Shown: positions 24,624 through 32,911 of the stretch, in pieces | Position numbering within the stretch: the stretch's first letter is position 1 | How the letters are laid out: every line of letters starts with the position of its first letter | Assembly: GCA_021325555.1 (NCBI GenBank) | Contig: JAJPGY010000021.1 | Coordinates: forward strand, 62,001-126,000 | From: Pseudomonadota bacterium | GTDB lineage: Bacteria > Cyanobacteriota > Vampirovibrionia > Obscuribacterales > Obscuribacteraceae | Reading direction: 5' to 3' | Length of the DNA: 64,000 nt | The notes under the pieces: generated by a model | Told to the model about the DNA's origin: nothing | The model's input: the letters and a program-made list of their open reading frames with translations, nothing else | Database searches by the model: none | Program-made: the position numbers and the translations under genes

Positions 24624-25824
24624 AGAGATCGAAAGATTGACCGCCAGGATCCGGGAGCTCGAGCGCGCGCGAGCGGCATTGAGCGAGACGGAGGAGCGCT
24701 TTCGCATAATGGCCGATATCGCCCCGGTCATGATCTGGATGTCGGGAACGGACAAGCTGTGCAACTACTTCAATCAGACCTGGCTGGACTTCACGGGTAA
24801 GCCGCTGGAGGATGAGCTGGGCGACGGCTGGACGAAGGGCGTGCATCCGGAGGACATTGCCTGCTGCCTGGACACTTATGTCCGGTGCTTCGATGCCCGC
24901 CAGCACTTTCGCATGGAGTACCGCCTGAGGCGCGCCGATGGGGAGTATCGCTGGATCCTGGACACGGGCAGGCCCCGCTACGACGCGGACGGCGGTTTCG
25001 CCGGATACATAGGATCGTGCATCGATATAACCGATCAAAAGGAGGTCTCCGCGCTGCTGGAAAAACGGGTGAATGAGCGGACCGAAGAGCTTGCCGCCGC
25101 CAACCAGCAGTTGAAGCGATCCAACACCGATCTCGAGCAGTTTGCCTTTGTCGTCTCGCATGACCTGCAGGAGCCGTTGCGCACGGTGGGCAATTTTGCC
25201 CGGCTTTTGAGCGAGCGTTATCGCGACCGTCTCGATCAGGACGCCTCGGAGTTTATCGATTTCCTGGTTGACGCCACTGTGCGGATGCAGGCGCTTGTCC
25301 GTGATCTTCTCGAGCTGTCCAAAGTCGATAGCAGGCGCCAGGCGGCGGCGCCGGTCGACGCCGGTGCCGCTTGCCGCAAGGCCCTGGAGAACCTGAAGAC
25401 GGCCGTCGAAGATTCGGCTGCCCTGATTACTCTCGAGCCACTGCCGGTGATCGTAGCCGATGAGGGGCAGTTGATAGAGCTGTTTCAGAACCTGCTGGCC
25501 AACGCCATCAAGTATCGTTCCGAAAGACCCCCTGTGGTGCGCATCAGCGCCCGCCGGCAGGGGGAGCGGTGGCAATTCTGCGTGGAGGACAACGGTATCG
25601 GCGTCCACAGGGAGAATGCCGACCGCATATTCACCATGTTTCGACGGGCAGGGGGAAGCGCCGGCAAGCCAGGCGCAGGCATAGGGCTGGCTGTCTGCAA
25701 GCGGATTGTCGAGCGCCACCGGGGTCATATCTGGGTCGAATCCCAGCCCGGCGCGGGTTCGCGCTTCTATTTCACCATTCCTGCAATAATGGAAGGCGAG
25801 GGGGACCCGAACGCGAATGCTTAA
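24616..25824 (+). CDS. PAS-domain sensor histidine kinase coupled to the monooxygenase operon
   Basis: A 402-residue soluble kinase. An N-terminal coiled coil (1-28) is followed by a PAS/PAC domain (about 30-140, ending GSCIDITDQKEV), a second coiled coil, then HisKA with His182 in FVVSHDLQEPLRT and an ATPase domain with N-box LFQNLLANAIKY and G-boxes DNGIGV and GIGLAVCKRIV. The bacteriophytochrome-like H-box and absent membrane segments indicate cytoplasmic sensing. Its ATG lies 8 bases inside tmoE, so it is translated with the hydroxylase. The next gene overlaps it by 8 bases in the same way. The PAS domain could sense the substrate, a product, oxygen or redox state. Confidence 0.92.
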   Translation: MSEEIERLTARIRELERARAALSETEERFRIMADIAPVMIWMSGTDKLCNYFNQTWLDFTGKPLEDELGDGWTKGVHPEDIACCLDTYVRCFDARQHFRMEYRLRRADGEYRWILDTGRPRYDADGGFAGYIGSCIDITDQKEVSALLEKRVNERTEELAAANQQLKRSNTDLEQFAFVVSHDLQEPLRTVGNFARLLSERYRDRLDQDASEFIDFLVDATVRMQALVRDLLELSKVDSRRQAAAPVDAGAACRKALENLKTAVEDSAALITLEPLPVIVADEGQLIELFQNLLANAIKYRSERPPVVRISARRQGERWQFCVEDNGIGVHRENADRIFTMFRRAGGSAGKPGAGIGLAVCKRIVERHRGHIWVESQPGAGSRFYFTIPAIMEGEGDPNANA

Positions 25825-26965
25825 CCATGCTCCCCGCAGGGTGAGAGTCTTATACATCGAGGACAGCCCGGCCGACGCGCGTTATGTTCAGGAGCTGGTC
25901 GTTGCCGCCGGCGGGCAGGACCTGGACTTCCACTGGTGCGCGACGCTGTCGGACGGTCTGACCTGTCTCAATCTGGGGGCGAACGTGGACATCGTGCTGC
26001 TGGACCTGCAACTGCCCGACGCGCGCGGCATGCAAGCTGTGTCCCGCATCCTGGAAAGCTACCCGGAGATGCCGATCCTGGTGCTGACAGGGCTGGATAC
26101 CGAGGCGACGGGCCTCGAGGCGCTGAAGCTGGGAGCGCAGGACTTCCTTCTCAAGCGGGAGCTTACCGGGCGCTCGGTGGTGCGTTGCATCCGCTACTGC
26201 ATCGAGCGGAAGCTGGCGGAGGACAACGTCAAACGTTTATCGCTGATGGAGGATCGTGAGGATTTCACGGCCACGCTCACCCACGATCTGAGAAATCCCC
26301 TGCTGGGTTTCGACCGTGTCTTCGAGCTTTTCGCGGACGGGACGCTGGGACCGCTGACGGACGAGCAGAAGAAAATCATGGAGCGCCTCAGGAGCAGCAA
26401 CAAGATGGTGCTCGACATGATCGACAGGCTACTGGAAGTTTACAGCTACGACAGAGGCCAGGAAGCGGTGCAGTTCGAGGAGACGGACCTTCCGAGCTTG
26501 ATCGAACAGTGTGTGGAAGATATCACACCCCTGGCGGAAGGCAGACAGATTCGCCTGCGTGCCGAATTGCCCGAGGCGCAGGCGCCGATTCAGGCGGATG
26601 CCCTTTCGATACGCAGGGTGGTGCAAAACTTGCTGGGCAACGCCATCAAATTCACCCCGCCCGGAGGGCTGGTCACCTTGCGACTGCGGGATGGCAATCA
26701 GGAGGCAGTGCTGGAAGTCGAGGACAACGGTCCGGGAATCGCTGAGGAGGACCGCCAGCTTCTCTTCCAGCGCTTCTGGCGGGGGGGTGTGAAGAGAAGG
26801 TACTCGTCCGGAACCGGTCTCGGCCTTTTCCTGTGCAAGAAGATCGTGGAGATCCACGGGGGCCAGATTGCCTACGTGGATTCGCAACGAGGCGGCGCCA
26901 CATTCCGCGTGGTTCTTCCCTACAGGTCAAAAGCCACCACGCATGACGCCGAGCCGGTCGGGTAA
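25817..26965 (+). CDS. Receiver-histidine kinase fusion protein
   Basis: 382 residues. The receiver (about 9-125) has phospho-Asp63 in VLLDLQLPD. The kinase core follows, with His156 in TLTHDLRNPLLGF, N-box VVQNLLGNAIKFTPPGG and G-boxes DNGPGI and GTGLGLFLCKK. The same order as the protein at 8527-9636, but with an intact H-box including Pro. Starts 8 bases inside the preceding PAS kinase gene. It could accept phosphate from that kinase and pass it on, as a relay. Confidence 0.92.
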   Translation: MLNHAPRRVRVLYIEDSPADARYVQELVVAAGGQDLDFHWCATLSDGLTCLNLGANVDIVLLDLQLPDARGMQAVSRILESYPEMPILVLTGLDTEATGLEALKLGAQDFLLKRELTGRSVVRCIRYCIERKLAEDNVKRLSLMEDREDFTATLTHDLRNPLLGFDRVFELFADGTLGPLTDEQKKIMERLRSSNKMVLDMIDRLLEVYSYDRGQEAVQFEETDLPSLIEQCVEDITPLAEGRQIRLRAELPEAQAPIQADALSIRRVVQNLLGNAIKFTPPGGLVTLRLRDGNQEAVLEVEDNGPGIAEEDRQLLFQRFWRGGVKRRYSSGTGLGLFLCKKIVEIHGGQIAYVDSQRGGATFRVVLPYRSKATTHDAEPVG

Positions 26966-26989
26966 CCGGCGCGCCGCCCGGATCTTCTC

Positions 26990-28813
26990 ATGGCTCTAAC
27001 GCTCACCCTCACGCAAAAAACCTTGATTCTGGTCGGTGTGCCCGTGCTCTTCGAGCTGGCTGTGGTCACCGTTTTGTTCAGCCTCCAGGAACAGACGGAA
27101 AAGGAGGTGGCCAGGGAATCGCACGCGCGGCAGGTGAGCGCGGCCGTGTTCGACATCATTTACGACCTGTGGAGCGCATTTTCGGGCGGCGGCGTCTCGA
27201 CGCTGCCGAGGAATCTCGTCCGCATCGACAAGTACTCGCCGGATGAGATTCCCAGACACATGAAGCATCTGGAAGACCTGGTCGGCTCCAATGCCAGGGA
27301 ATACCGGTCGGCGATGCGGGCTGAATTTCTGCTGCAGCAGGCGTTGCCCCGTTACATTGACTTGCGCCGCCTGGCCGAGAATCAGCCGATTGCCGCTCTG
27401 GTAGCCTTCGGGCAGTTCAAGCGAGACTTCGAGCCGAAAATCGAGGTGGTGCTGAACGCCTTGAACGGCATTCTGGCCGAAGAGCAGAGGATCGAGATCG
27501 AGAGCCCGAAAATTCAGGCCGGATTCCGCCGGGGAGTCCACGTCACCTTGTGGATCGCCGTGGCCATGAACATACTGCTGGCGGTGCTTCTGGGGATTTA
27601 CTTTAATCGAGGCACGCTGAAGCGCCTGCGGGTGGTGCTCGAGAACACCCGTCTCCTGGCTGCCAACAAACCGTTGAAGCCGGAACTGGAGGGGGCGGAC
27701 GAGATAGCGCACCTGGATCACGTGTTCCACGAAATGGCAACGGCCCTGGCGGAAGCGGTGCGCAAGGAGCGGGCAGCGATTGAGAACGCGGTGGACGTGA
27801 TTTGCTCGCTCAATGCGGACGCCTCCTTCACGGCCGTCAGCCCGGCGGCCAGGAAGCTGTGGGGCTATGAGCCGGCGGAGCTGGTGGGCAGGAGCTGTTA
27901 TGACTTCCTTGTCGCGGAGGATGCCGGCCAGACGCGCGAGCGCTTTCGACAAGCCATCGCCGGCGGTGGCGAGGCGGCGACCTCCTTCGAGACCCGCCTG
28001 GTAAGAAAGGACGGATCGCCTGCCGATCTCCTGTGGTCGGCGCACTGGTCCGACAGCGAGAAGTCTCTGTTCTGCGTCGCCCACGATATCACCGAGCGCA
28101 AAGAGGTCGAGAGAATGAAGCAGGAGTTCGTGGCTATGGTCAGCCACGACCTGAGGACGCCGCTCACCTCGATCCAGGCGATGACGAGCATGTTTGCCGA
28201 CGGCATTTACGGCCCGATCAGCGAAGCCGGCCGGGAGGTGCTTGCGCGCGTGCGCGGCAACGTGATGCGGCTCATCTCGCTGGTGAATGACCTGCTCGAC
28301 GTGGAGAAGATGGAGTCCGGACATCTGCAACTCAACCTGAAGAGCTGCAGCCTGTCCGAGATCGTCAGCCGGTGCCTGGATGCGGTGGGCGGCTACGCGT
28401 CGCAGCAGGGCGTCAATCTCCAGGCGGACCCGAGCGAGGCGCGGGTGTACGCGGATCCGGATCGGTTGGTGCAGGTGCTGGTCAACCTGGTGGGCAACGC
28501 CGTCAAGTTCTCCCCCAGGGACAGCCTGGTGCGGATAAGCGTCCTCGAGCAAGACGGTTTCGTGGAGACGCGGGTCCAGGACAGCGGTCCGGGTATTCCG
28601 TCCGCCTACCGGGAAAGCGTCTTCGACAAATTCAAACAGGTGCGGGCTTCCGACGCCACCGAGAAGAAGGGCAGCGGGTTGGGGCTGGCCATCTGCAAGG
28701 CAATTGTCGAGCTCCACGGCGGAACGATAGGCGTGGAAAGCGAGGAGGGGAAGGGGAGCACCTTCTGGTTCCGGATCCCGCTGCAATCGGACAACGGTTC
28801 CCAAACGCCGTGA
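26990..28813 (+). CDS. Membrane sensor histidine kinase with HAMP and PAS domains
   Basis: 607 residues: TM1 about 12-32, a periplasmic helical sensor region (35-180), TM2 about 184-204, HAMP (205-258), PAS (265-370), HisKA with His386 in VAMVSHDLRTPLTSIQ, and an ATPase domain with N-box LVNLVGNAVKFSP and G-boxes DSGPGIP and GSGLGLAICKAIV. The periplasmic part has no motif I recognise. It begins 24 bases after the REC-kinase and is followed 92 bases later by an OmpR-type regulator, which is the likely partner. Confidence 0.93.
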   Translation: MALTLTLTQKTLILVGVPVLFELAVVTVLFSLQEQTEKEVARESHARQVSAAVFDIIYDLWSAFSGGGVSTLPRNLVRIDKYSPDEIPRHMKHLEDLVGSNAREYRSAMRAEFLLQQALPRYIDLRRLAENQPIAALVAFGQFKRDFEPKIEVVLNALNGILAEEQRIEIESPKIQAGFRRGVHVTLWIAVAMNILLAVLLGIYFNRGTLKRLRVVLENTRLLAANKPLKPELEGADEIAHLDHVFHEMATALAEAVRKERAAIENAVDVICSLNADASFTAVSPAARKLWGYEPAELVGRSCYDFLVAEDAGQTRERFRQAIAGGGEAATSFETRLVRKDGSPADLLWSAHWSDSEKSLFCVAHDITERKEVERMKQEFVAMVSHDLRTPLTSIQAMTSMFADGIYGPISEAGREVLARVRGNVMRLISLVNDLLDVEKMESGHLQLNLKSCSLSEIVSRCLDAVGGYASQQGVNLQADPSEARVYADPDRLVQVLVNLVGNAVKFSPRDSLVRISVLEQDGFVETRVQDSGPGIPSAYRESVFDKFKQVRASDATEKKGSGLGLAICKAIVELHGGTIGVESEEGKGSTFWFRIPLQSDNGSQTP

Positions 28814-28860
28814 GGGCGGCACCGCCCCTGCCGGCGGCAGGCGAAGGCGCCGGGGGCGCC
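28814..28860. repeat. Cluster of three small GC-rich palindromes
   Basis: Between the sensor kinase stop and the response regulator start lie GGGCGGCACCGCCC (28814-28827), CTGCCGGCGGCAG (28828-28840) and GGCGCCGGGGGCGCC (28846-28860), each self-complementary and nearly back to back. There is no U-run, so it may be an mRNA-stabilising or repetitive element rather than a terminator. Confidence 0.6.
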
Positions 28861-28905
28861 CGGCGGGCGAAGCACTATAATGTTGTCGACGGCGGGGGGA
28901 AGGCA

Positions 28906-29580
28906 GTGGCCAAGATACTGGTGGTGGAAGACGATCGCTTGCTGTCGCGTCTGGTGCGGGACTATCTTGCCAGCGAGCACCACAACGTCGAGGTTGCGGA
29001 CACCGGAAGCACCGGCATGGAGATGCTCGAGTGTTTCCGCTATGACGCGATCATCCTGGACTGGGAGCTGCCGGGCATGACTGGCATCGAGATCCTCAAA
29101 CGTTTTCGAGCGAAGGGCGGCAAGACGCCGGTGCTGATGCTGACGCAGCGTGGCTCGATCAACGAGAAGGAGACCGGATTCGACTCGGGAACGGACGATT
29201 ATCTGACCAAGCCGTTCGAGATGAGAGAGCTGTCGGCGCGCGTGCGCGCTTTGCTCAGGAGACCGGCTGTTTTCACCGGCAGAGTGCTGGCGGTAAGGGA
29301 TATCGCGCTGGACCCGGGCAGCCACAAGGTAACAAGGAACGGTCAGGAGGTCGATCTGCTGCCCAAAGAGTTCGCCTTGCTGGAGTTCCTTCTCAGGCAT
29401 CCCGGCGAGGTATTCAGCGCCGAGGCGCTGCTCGACCGCGTGTGGTCCTCGGAATCCGAGTCCACCGAAGAGGCCGTGTCCACCTGCGTGCGCCGGCTGC
29501 GCAAGAAAGTGGATGATGAGGGCAAGCCGTCTTTAATCCAGACGGTTCACGGGGTGGGCTACCGGCTGGCTGCCGACTGA
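28906..29580 (+). CDS. OmpR/PhoB-family response regulator
   Basis: 224 residues: a receiver with Asp52 in IILDWELPGM and DDYLTKPFE, then a winged-helix DNA-binding domain (VDLLPKEFALLEFLLRHPGEVFS, EEAVSTCVRRLRKKV, TVHGVGYRLA). The start is GTG at 28906 with GGGGGGAAGG just upstream. A transcription factor, probably driven by the membrane kinase before it and perhaps by the two cytoplasmic kinases. It is the only DNA-binding output in the monooxygenase-kinase run. Confidence 0.94.
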   Translation: MAKILVVEDDRLLSRLVRDYLASEHHNVEVADTGSTGMEMLECFRYDAIILDWELPGMTGIEILKRFRAKGGKTPVLMLTQRGSINEKETGFDSGTDDYLTKPFEMRELSARVRALLRRPAVFTGRVLAVRDIALDPGSHKVTRNGQEVDLLPKEFALLEFLLRHPGEVFSAEALLDRVWSSESESTEEAVSTCVRRLRKKVDDEGKPSLIQTVHGVGYRLAAD

Positions 29581-29971
29581 GACTGCGTCCCACGATGCTC
29601 CGGGAATGCGGGCGGGGCATGCCCCGCCGCTACAGCCTGCGCTGCCGGGATGGATTGCAAAGCCTGGGGGCGCCCCACCGGTGCGCCCTCCACCGTTCAC
29701 ACGCCACGCGTTTTGAATCACAGACCTGTATCCAAATGGCAGGGCGCAGCAGTGCGGCGCATGTGTCGCCCCAGCCACGACGCGCTTGCCGCGCACCGCC
29801 AGCAGATTCAACGGGCGGAAAGGACGACCGGGGAACCGTTGCGGATAAATGTTTGCGACGGCTTTGAACGCTTTCGTGGGTGCCGGAGCCGATGCCATCC
29901 GTGGATCGGCAGCGAGCAATGTTACCGATCCTGCTATCATGTGCCATTGTTGGCGGCTGAGGCATGTTTCC
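29581..29971. other. 391-base region without a convincing gene
   Basis: It holds the palindrome at 29611-29628 and a second weaker one where GGGCGC (29668-29673) pairs with GCGCCC (29683-29688) around ACCGGT. The frames open across it give Arg/Pro-rich translations with no family resemblance. The thiolase promoter should lie in the right half. No strong terminator with a U-run was seen. Confidence 0.5.
29611..29628. repeat. Palindromic repeat GGCGGGGCATGCCCCGCC
   Basis: A perfect 18-base palindrome 30 bases after the response regulator stop. The same core occurs at 48067-48086 and, imperfectly, at 48251-48278. It could also help terminate transcription. Confidence 0.8.
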
Positions 29972-31111
29972 ATGGGCGATGTCGTGATTGTCGAGGCGGT
30001 ACGGACGCCTCTGGGTAGAAAAGAAGGTGCTCTCAAGGATGTGAGACCGGACGACCTGGCTGCCCTTGTTCTGTCCGAGCTGGTGCGCCGGGCCGGGATC
30101 GATCCGGCGATTATCGAGGATGTGATCCTGGGCTGCGTCACGCAGGTGGGCGAGCAGGGCTGGAATATCGCTCGCCTGGCCACGATGATTGCCGGCCTGC
30201 CGTATGAGGTGCCGGCGGCCACGGTCAATCGCATGTGCGGCTCCGGGCAGCAGGCCATCCACTTCGGAGCGCAGGCTATTCTGGCCGGCGATATGGAGGT
30301 CGTGGTGGCCGGCGGCGTCGAGAGCATGAGCCGGGTGAAGATGGGCTCTGACGGCAAGGATTTCAGCGAGCGGTTGCGAAAGCGCTTCGAGCCGGTGTGG
30401 CAGGGGACGTCTGCCGAGATGATGGCCGAGAAGTGGGGGCTCTCGCGCGGCGATCTCGACGCGTTCTCACTGGAAAGCCATCATCGAGCGCTGAAAGCGA
30501 TCTCCGATCAACGGTTCGCAACCGAGATTGTCCCGGTTGATATCTCGACGAACGGCGCAGTCGCCCTGTTCACTGTTGATGAGGGGCCGCGCCCCGACAC
30601 CTCCATGGAGAAGCTGGCGGGGCTCAAAACCGTCTTCAAGGAAGACGGGGTCGTCACTGCCGGCAACTCCAGCCAGATAAGCGACGGCGCCTCGGCGATG
30701 CTGCTCACGTCATCCGCGCAGGCGGAGAAGCTTGGCTTGAAGGCGCGGGCCAGGATCGTCTCCCGGGTAGTCGTGGGCAGCGATCCGGTGCTGATGCTGG
30801 ACGGGGTCATTCCGGCCACACGAAAGGCTCTGGCCAGGGCTGGCCTGGCCGTCAAGGATGTCGATGTGTTCGAGATCAACGAGGCGTTCGCCTCTGTTGT
30901 TCTGGCATGGGCAAAGGAGATCGGCCCCGATATGAGCAAGGTCAATCCCAACGGCGGCGCCGTGGCTTTAGGACACCCGCTGGGCGCCAGCGGCTGCCGG
31001 CTGATGACGACGCTAATCAACGAGCTGGAGCGGCGCGGCGGTCGCTATGGATTGCAGACGATGTGCATCGGGCACGGCATGGCCACGGCTACCGTGATCG
31101 AGCGCATCTGA
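29972..31111 (+). CDS. Thiolase (acetyl-CoA C-acyltransferase)
   Basis: A 379-residue enzyme condensing or cleaving beta-ketoacyl-CoA. Catalytic residues are Cys89 (NRMCGSGQQA), His335 (LGHPLGASG) and Cys365 (MCIGHGMATA). The last block has His where many biosynthetic thiolases have GG, a known variant in degradative acyltransferases. ATG at 29972 with GAGGC 10 bases upstream; an in-frame ATG 41 codons earlier precedes non-conserved sequence. It has no fad partner next to it. It could feed fatty acid or aromatic-side-chain degradation, or acetoacetyl-CoA synthesis. Confidence 0.95.
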   Translation: MGDVVIVEAVRTPLGRKEGALKDVRPDDLAALVLSELVRRAGIDPAIIEDVILGCVTQVGEQGWNIARLATMIAGLPYEVPAATVNRMCGSGQQAIHFGAQAILAGDMEVVVAGGVESMSRVKMGSDGKDFSERLRKRFEPVWQGTSAEMMAEKWGLSRGDLDAFSLESHHRALKAISDQRFATEIVPVDISTNGAVALFTVDEGPRPDTSMEKLAGLKTVFKEDGVVTAGNSSQISDGASAMLLTSSAQAEKLGLKARARIVSRVVVGSDPVLMLDGVIPATRKALARAGLAVKDVDVFEINEAFASVVLAWAKEIGPDMSKVNPNGGAVALGHPLGASGCRLMTTLINELERRGGRYGLQTMCIGHGMATATVIERI

Positions 31112-31136
31112 GCGGGAGCTGCTGCTCCGCTCTCAG
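31108..31136. terminator. Shared bidirectional hairpin between convergent genes
   Basis: CTGAGCGGGAGC (about 31109-31120) pairs with GCTCCGCTCTCAG across a short loop with one bulge. It spans the 21-base gap and both stop codons of the thiolase and matrixin genes. No long T-run on either side, so efficiency is uncertain. Confidence 0.55.
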
Positions 31137-31912
31137 ACCTTGCCCCCTTGCTGGCTCACCGCCCCGCGAGGATGCATCGCTGTTTCGTTGTTTACCGGGT
31201 AGTCGGTGTAGAGCCTGTTGATGGTCGCTACGTCGGCCTCGGACAGGACAGGCTGCTGCCCCCTGCCGATGGCGCCGTACATGATGTCGGCCCGGTGCGG
31301 CGAATGGCCGGCAATGCCGAAGGCGTGGCCCACCTCATGGAGATAAGCCCTTTTGATTTCCCGGTCCGACAGCTGCCTGTCCGGCATTTCGGTGGCAAGA
31401 GACATGGTCGCCCGGTGAATGAGTCCGTGATTGGTCTCGGTATCGAAGGCGGCGTAGCAGCGCGTCAGCCCCGCTTCGGTGCCGCCCTGCAGCTCCGGCG
31501 TATCGGTGGTCCAGGTGACGACCACGTCGGCCTTGGATCTGTCGTAGACGCGAACCCAGGACAGCCTGTAGTCAGAAGCCTTCACCCACTCGTCGAAGCT
31601 TGCCGAGAGTATCTCTGGATAGTCGCTTCTGTAGCCGGGCACCGAGTTGCCGGGCGTCATGTAGACCTTGAGCGGCAGCTTGCTCTGGGGCCATTGATAA
31701 ACTCCCTCGTCCGAGGCCGCGTCGAGGTAGTCCGGCGACCGGGCGGCCGATGGCGAGAAGGCTGACTCCCGCACCGAGGGAAGCCAGCGCGCGGCACGGG
31801 CGGTTGATCGAAGCGTGGAGCTGATGGCCGAGTCGGGCAGGGATAATGTCGAGAGAAGAAGGGCGAAAGAAAGGACAAAAAGTCCTACCCGGGCGGTCGG
31901 CAGTTGCAGCAT
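31133..31912 (-). CDS. Matrixin-type zinc metalloprotease, secreted
   Basis: 259 residues. An N-terminal hydrophobic segment (8-26) acts as a signal peptide or anchor. The zinc site is HEVGHAFGIAGH (from His192), followed by SPHRADIMY with the Met-turn. Standard metzincins have HExxHxxGxxH; here one extra residue precedes the third His, a form I have seen in bacterial matrixins. The pro-region has no clear cysteine switch. ATG at 31912 with AGGGATCC upstream; longer in-frame starts at 31984 lack the signal layout. It should act outside the inner membrane. Confidence 0.87.
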   Translation of the reverse strand: MLQLPTARVGLFVLSFALLLSTLSLPDSAISSTLRSTARAARWLPSVRESAFSPSAARSPDYLDAASDEGVYQWPQSKLPLKVYMTPGNSVPGYRSDYPEILSASFDEWVKASDYRLSWVRVYDRSKADVVVTWTTDTPELQGGTEAGLTRCYAAFDTETNHGLIHRATMSLATEMPDRQLSDREIKRAYLHEVGHAFGIAGHSPHRADIMYGAIGRGQQPVLSEADVATINRLYTDYPVNNETAMHPRGAVSQQGGKV

Positions 31913-32041
31913 ATTGTGTGGATCCCTTATGAAGATTGAGGCAGCGTCCAGCGTCCGCTCGATCGAGTCGGGCGTACCGGCCATTAAAACACAGCCCGCA
32001 AAACTTTGCTCAGTGCGGCTTTTGAGGTCTTTTTCCGACAG

Positions 32042-32611
32042 TCAATTGTCCCGCCATTCTTTGCGCGTTCGCAGCTTGAAGCAGACGAACGCTCGCAGTT
32101 GCTCGATCGTCAGGCGCCTGGCCAGTGTGCGCCAGAGGATCTTGCGCGGCTTGCCTCGCATCCCCCTGTCCAGATCGAAGTACTCCATGAGCTCGATCGC
32201 CTCGTCCCGCCACAAGAGCTGGGCGATCGCCAGCGGGTCCAGCTCGCGATTGCGGATTGCGGGCCAGATCTCGCTTGCGTGAGGTCTGCCGTTCCTCCGG
32301 CTGACGGCGATCAAGCCCCAGCAAGGCGGCACGATCTTGACGGCCTCTTCGACATGTTTCTCGTCAGCCACCAGCGTCATCCTGTCGAATACCTTGGCGT
32401 AAGCCGCCTGCTGGGAGGGCAGCCGGCTCAAATTATCGGACCCGCTTTTGATCTCGTAACCGTGCATGGTGTCATTGATGACAGCCACATCGACCCGGCA
32501 CGAGCCCCGCAGCAGGACGAGCTCATCGACTACCCTGGTGTCCGGCTTCTCCTGGAGGATTCGCCGGATCTCCGTTTCATAAAGAAGCGACCTGACTTCG
32601 ACTTCGTTCAT
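32042..32611 (-). CDS. sce7726 family protein, PD-(D/E)xK nuclease-like
   Basis: 189 residues. The core VVDELVLLRGSCRVDVAVINDTMHGYEIKSGSDNLSRLP (in parts) fits the sce7726 family: Glu30, Asp41 and the Glu53-x-Lys55 pair form a PD-(D/E)xK-type metal site. The C-terminal half has WPAIRNRELDPLAIAQLLW and is helical. The ATG at 32611 starts just before conserved sequence. Proteins of this family are often in mobile or defence-linked regions, but I see no partner genes, so a role in defence is only a possibility. Confidence 0.82.
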   Translation of the reverse strand: MNEVEVRSLLYETEIRRILQEKPDTRVVDELVLLRGSCRVDVAVINDTMHGYEIKSGSDNLSRLPSQQAAYAKVFDRMTLVADEKHVEEAVKIVPPCWGLIAVSRRNGRPHASEIWPAIRNRELDPLAIAQLLWRDEAIELMEYFDLDRGMRGKPRKILWRTLARRLTIEQLRAFVCFKLRTRKEWRDN

Positions 32612-32911
32612 GCTGGTAGCTCGGGTGGTGGCAGTGCGATTGTACACCACTTTTTCCGGTGCCACCACCGGTAATGATCAGGCCCGGGCGCGGATTGAGC
32701 TGAATCGCGTTGGTGACCGCCCGCCGCGCGTGCAATCTCCAGGTAGCAAGGGAGATCGGTCTGGCCTTGACGACTTGCAGTTCTCGATGCCGCCAGAACC
32801 CGGAAAGCCGCCTTCGACGGGCCGCGCCATTGCCGCCCATCTCATTGAAACCGCTCCCATAGCCTTGTCTGGACGGACCCGAGAATTTACAGGACACGCG
32901 AGCCGGTCGTC
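32612..32911. other. 300-base intergenic region, no gene seen
   Basis: Lies between the end of the RND pump gene and the start of the sce7726 gene, both on the minus strand. It should hold the promoter of the latter. It contains a 6-base stem CCGGTG/CACCGG (32656-32671) preceded, not followed, by T residues, so it does not look like a terminator. Nothing else stands out. Confidence 0.4.

Noticed and set aside
26996..28822. Open frame of 608 codons antisense to the membrane kinase
   Set aside because: The translation is His/Leu/Arg rich, without motifs, and mirrors the kinase gene codon for codon.
29581..29867. Small Arg/Pro-rich open frames after the response regulator
   Set aside because: They have no ribosome binding site, no family likeness and run through palindromes.
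32222..32231. GGCGATCGCC, the cyanobacterial HIP1 octamer, also at 35063 and 21662
   Set aside because: Three copies of GCGATCGC in 64 kb is close to what GC-rich sequence gives by chance (about two by a rough estimate), so it is no evidence for a cyanobacterial HIP1 system.
32656..32671. Hairpin CCGGTG/CACCGG next to a T-run
   Set aside because: The T-run is on the wrong side for a terminator on the plus strand, and gives A residues on the minus strand.
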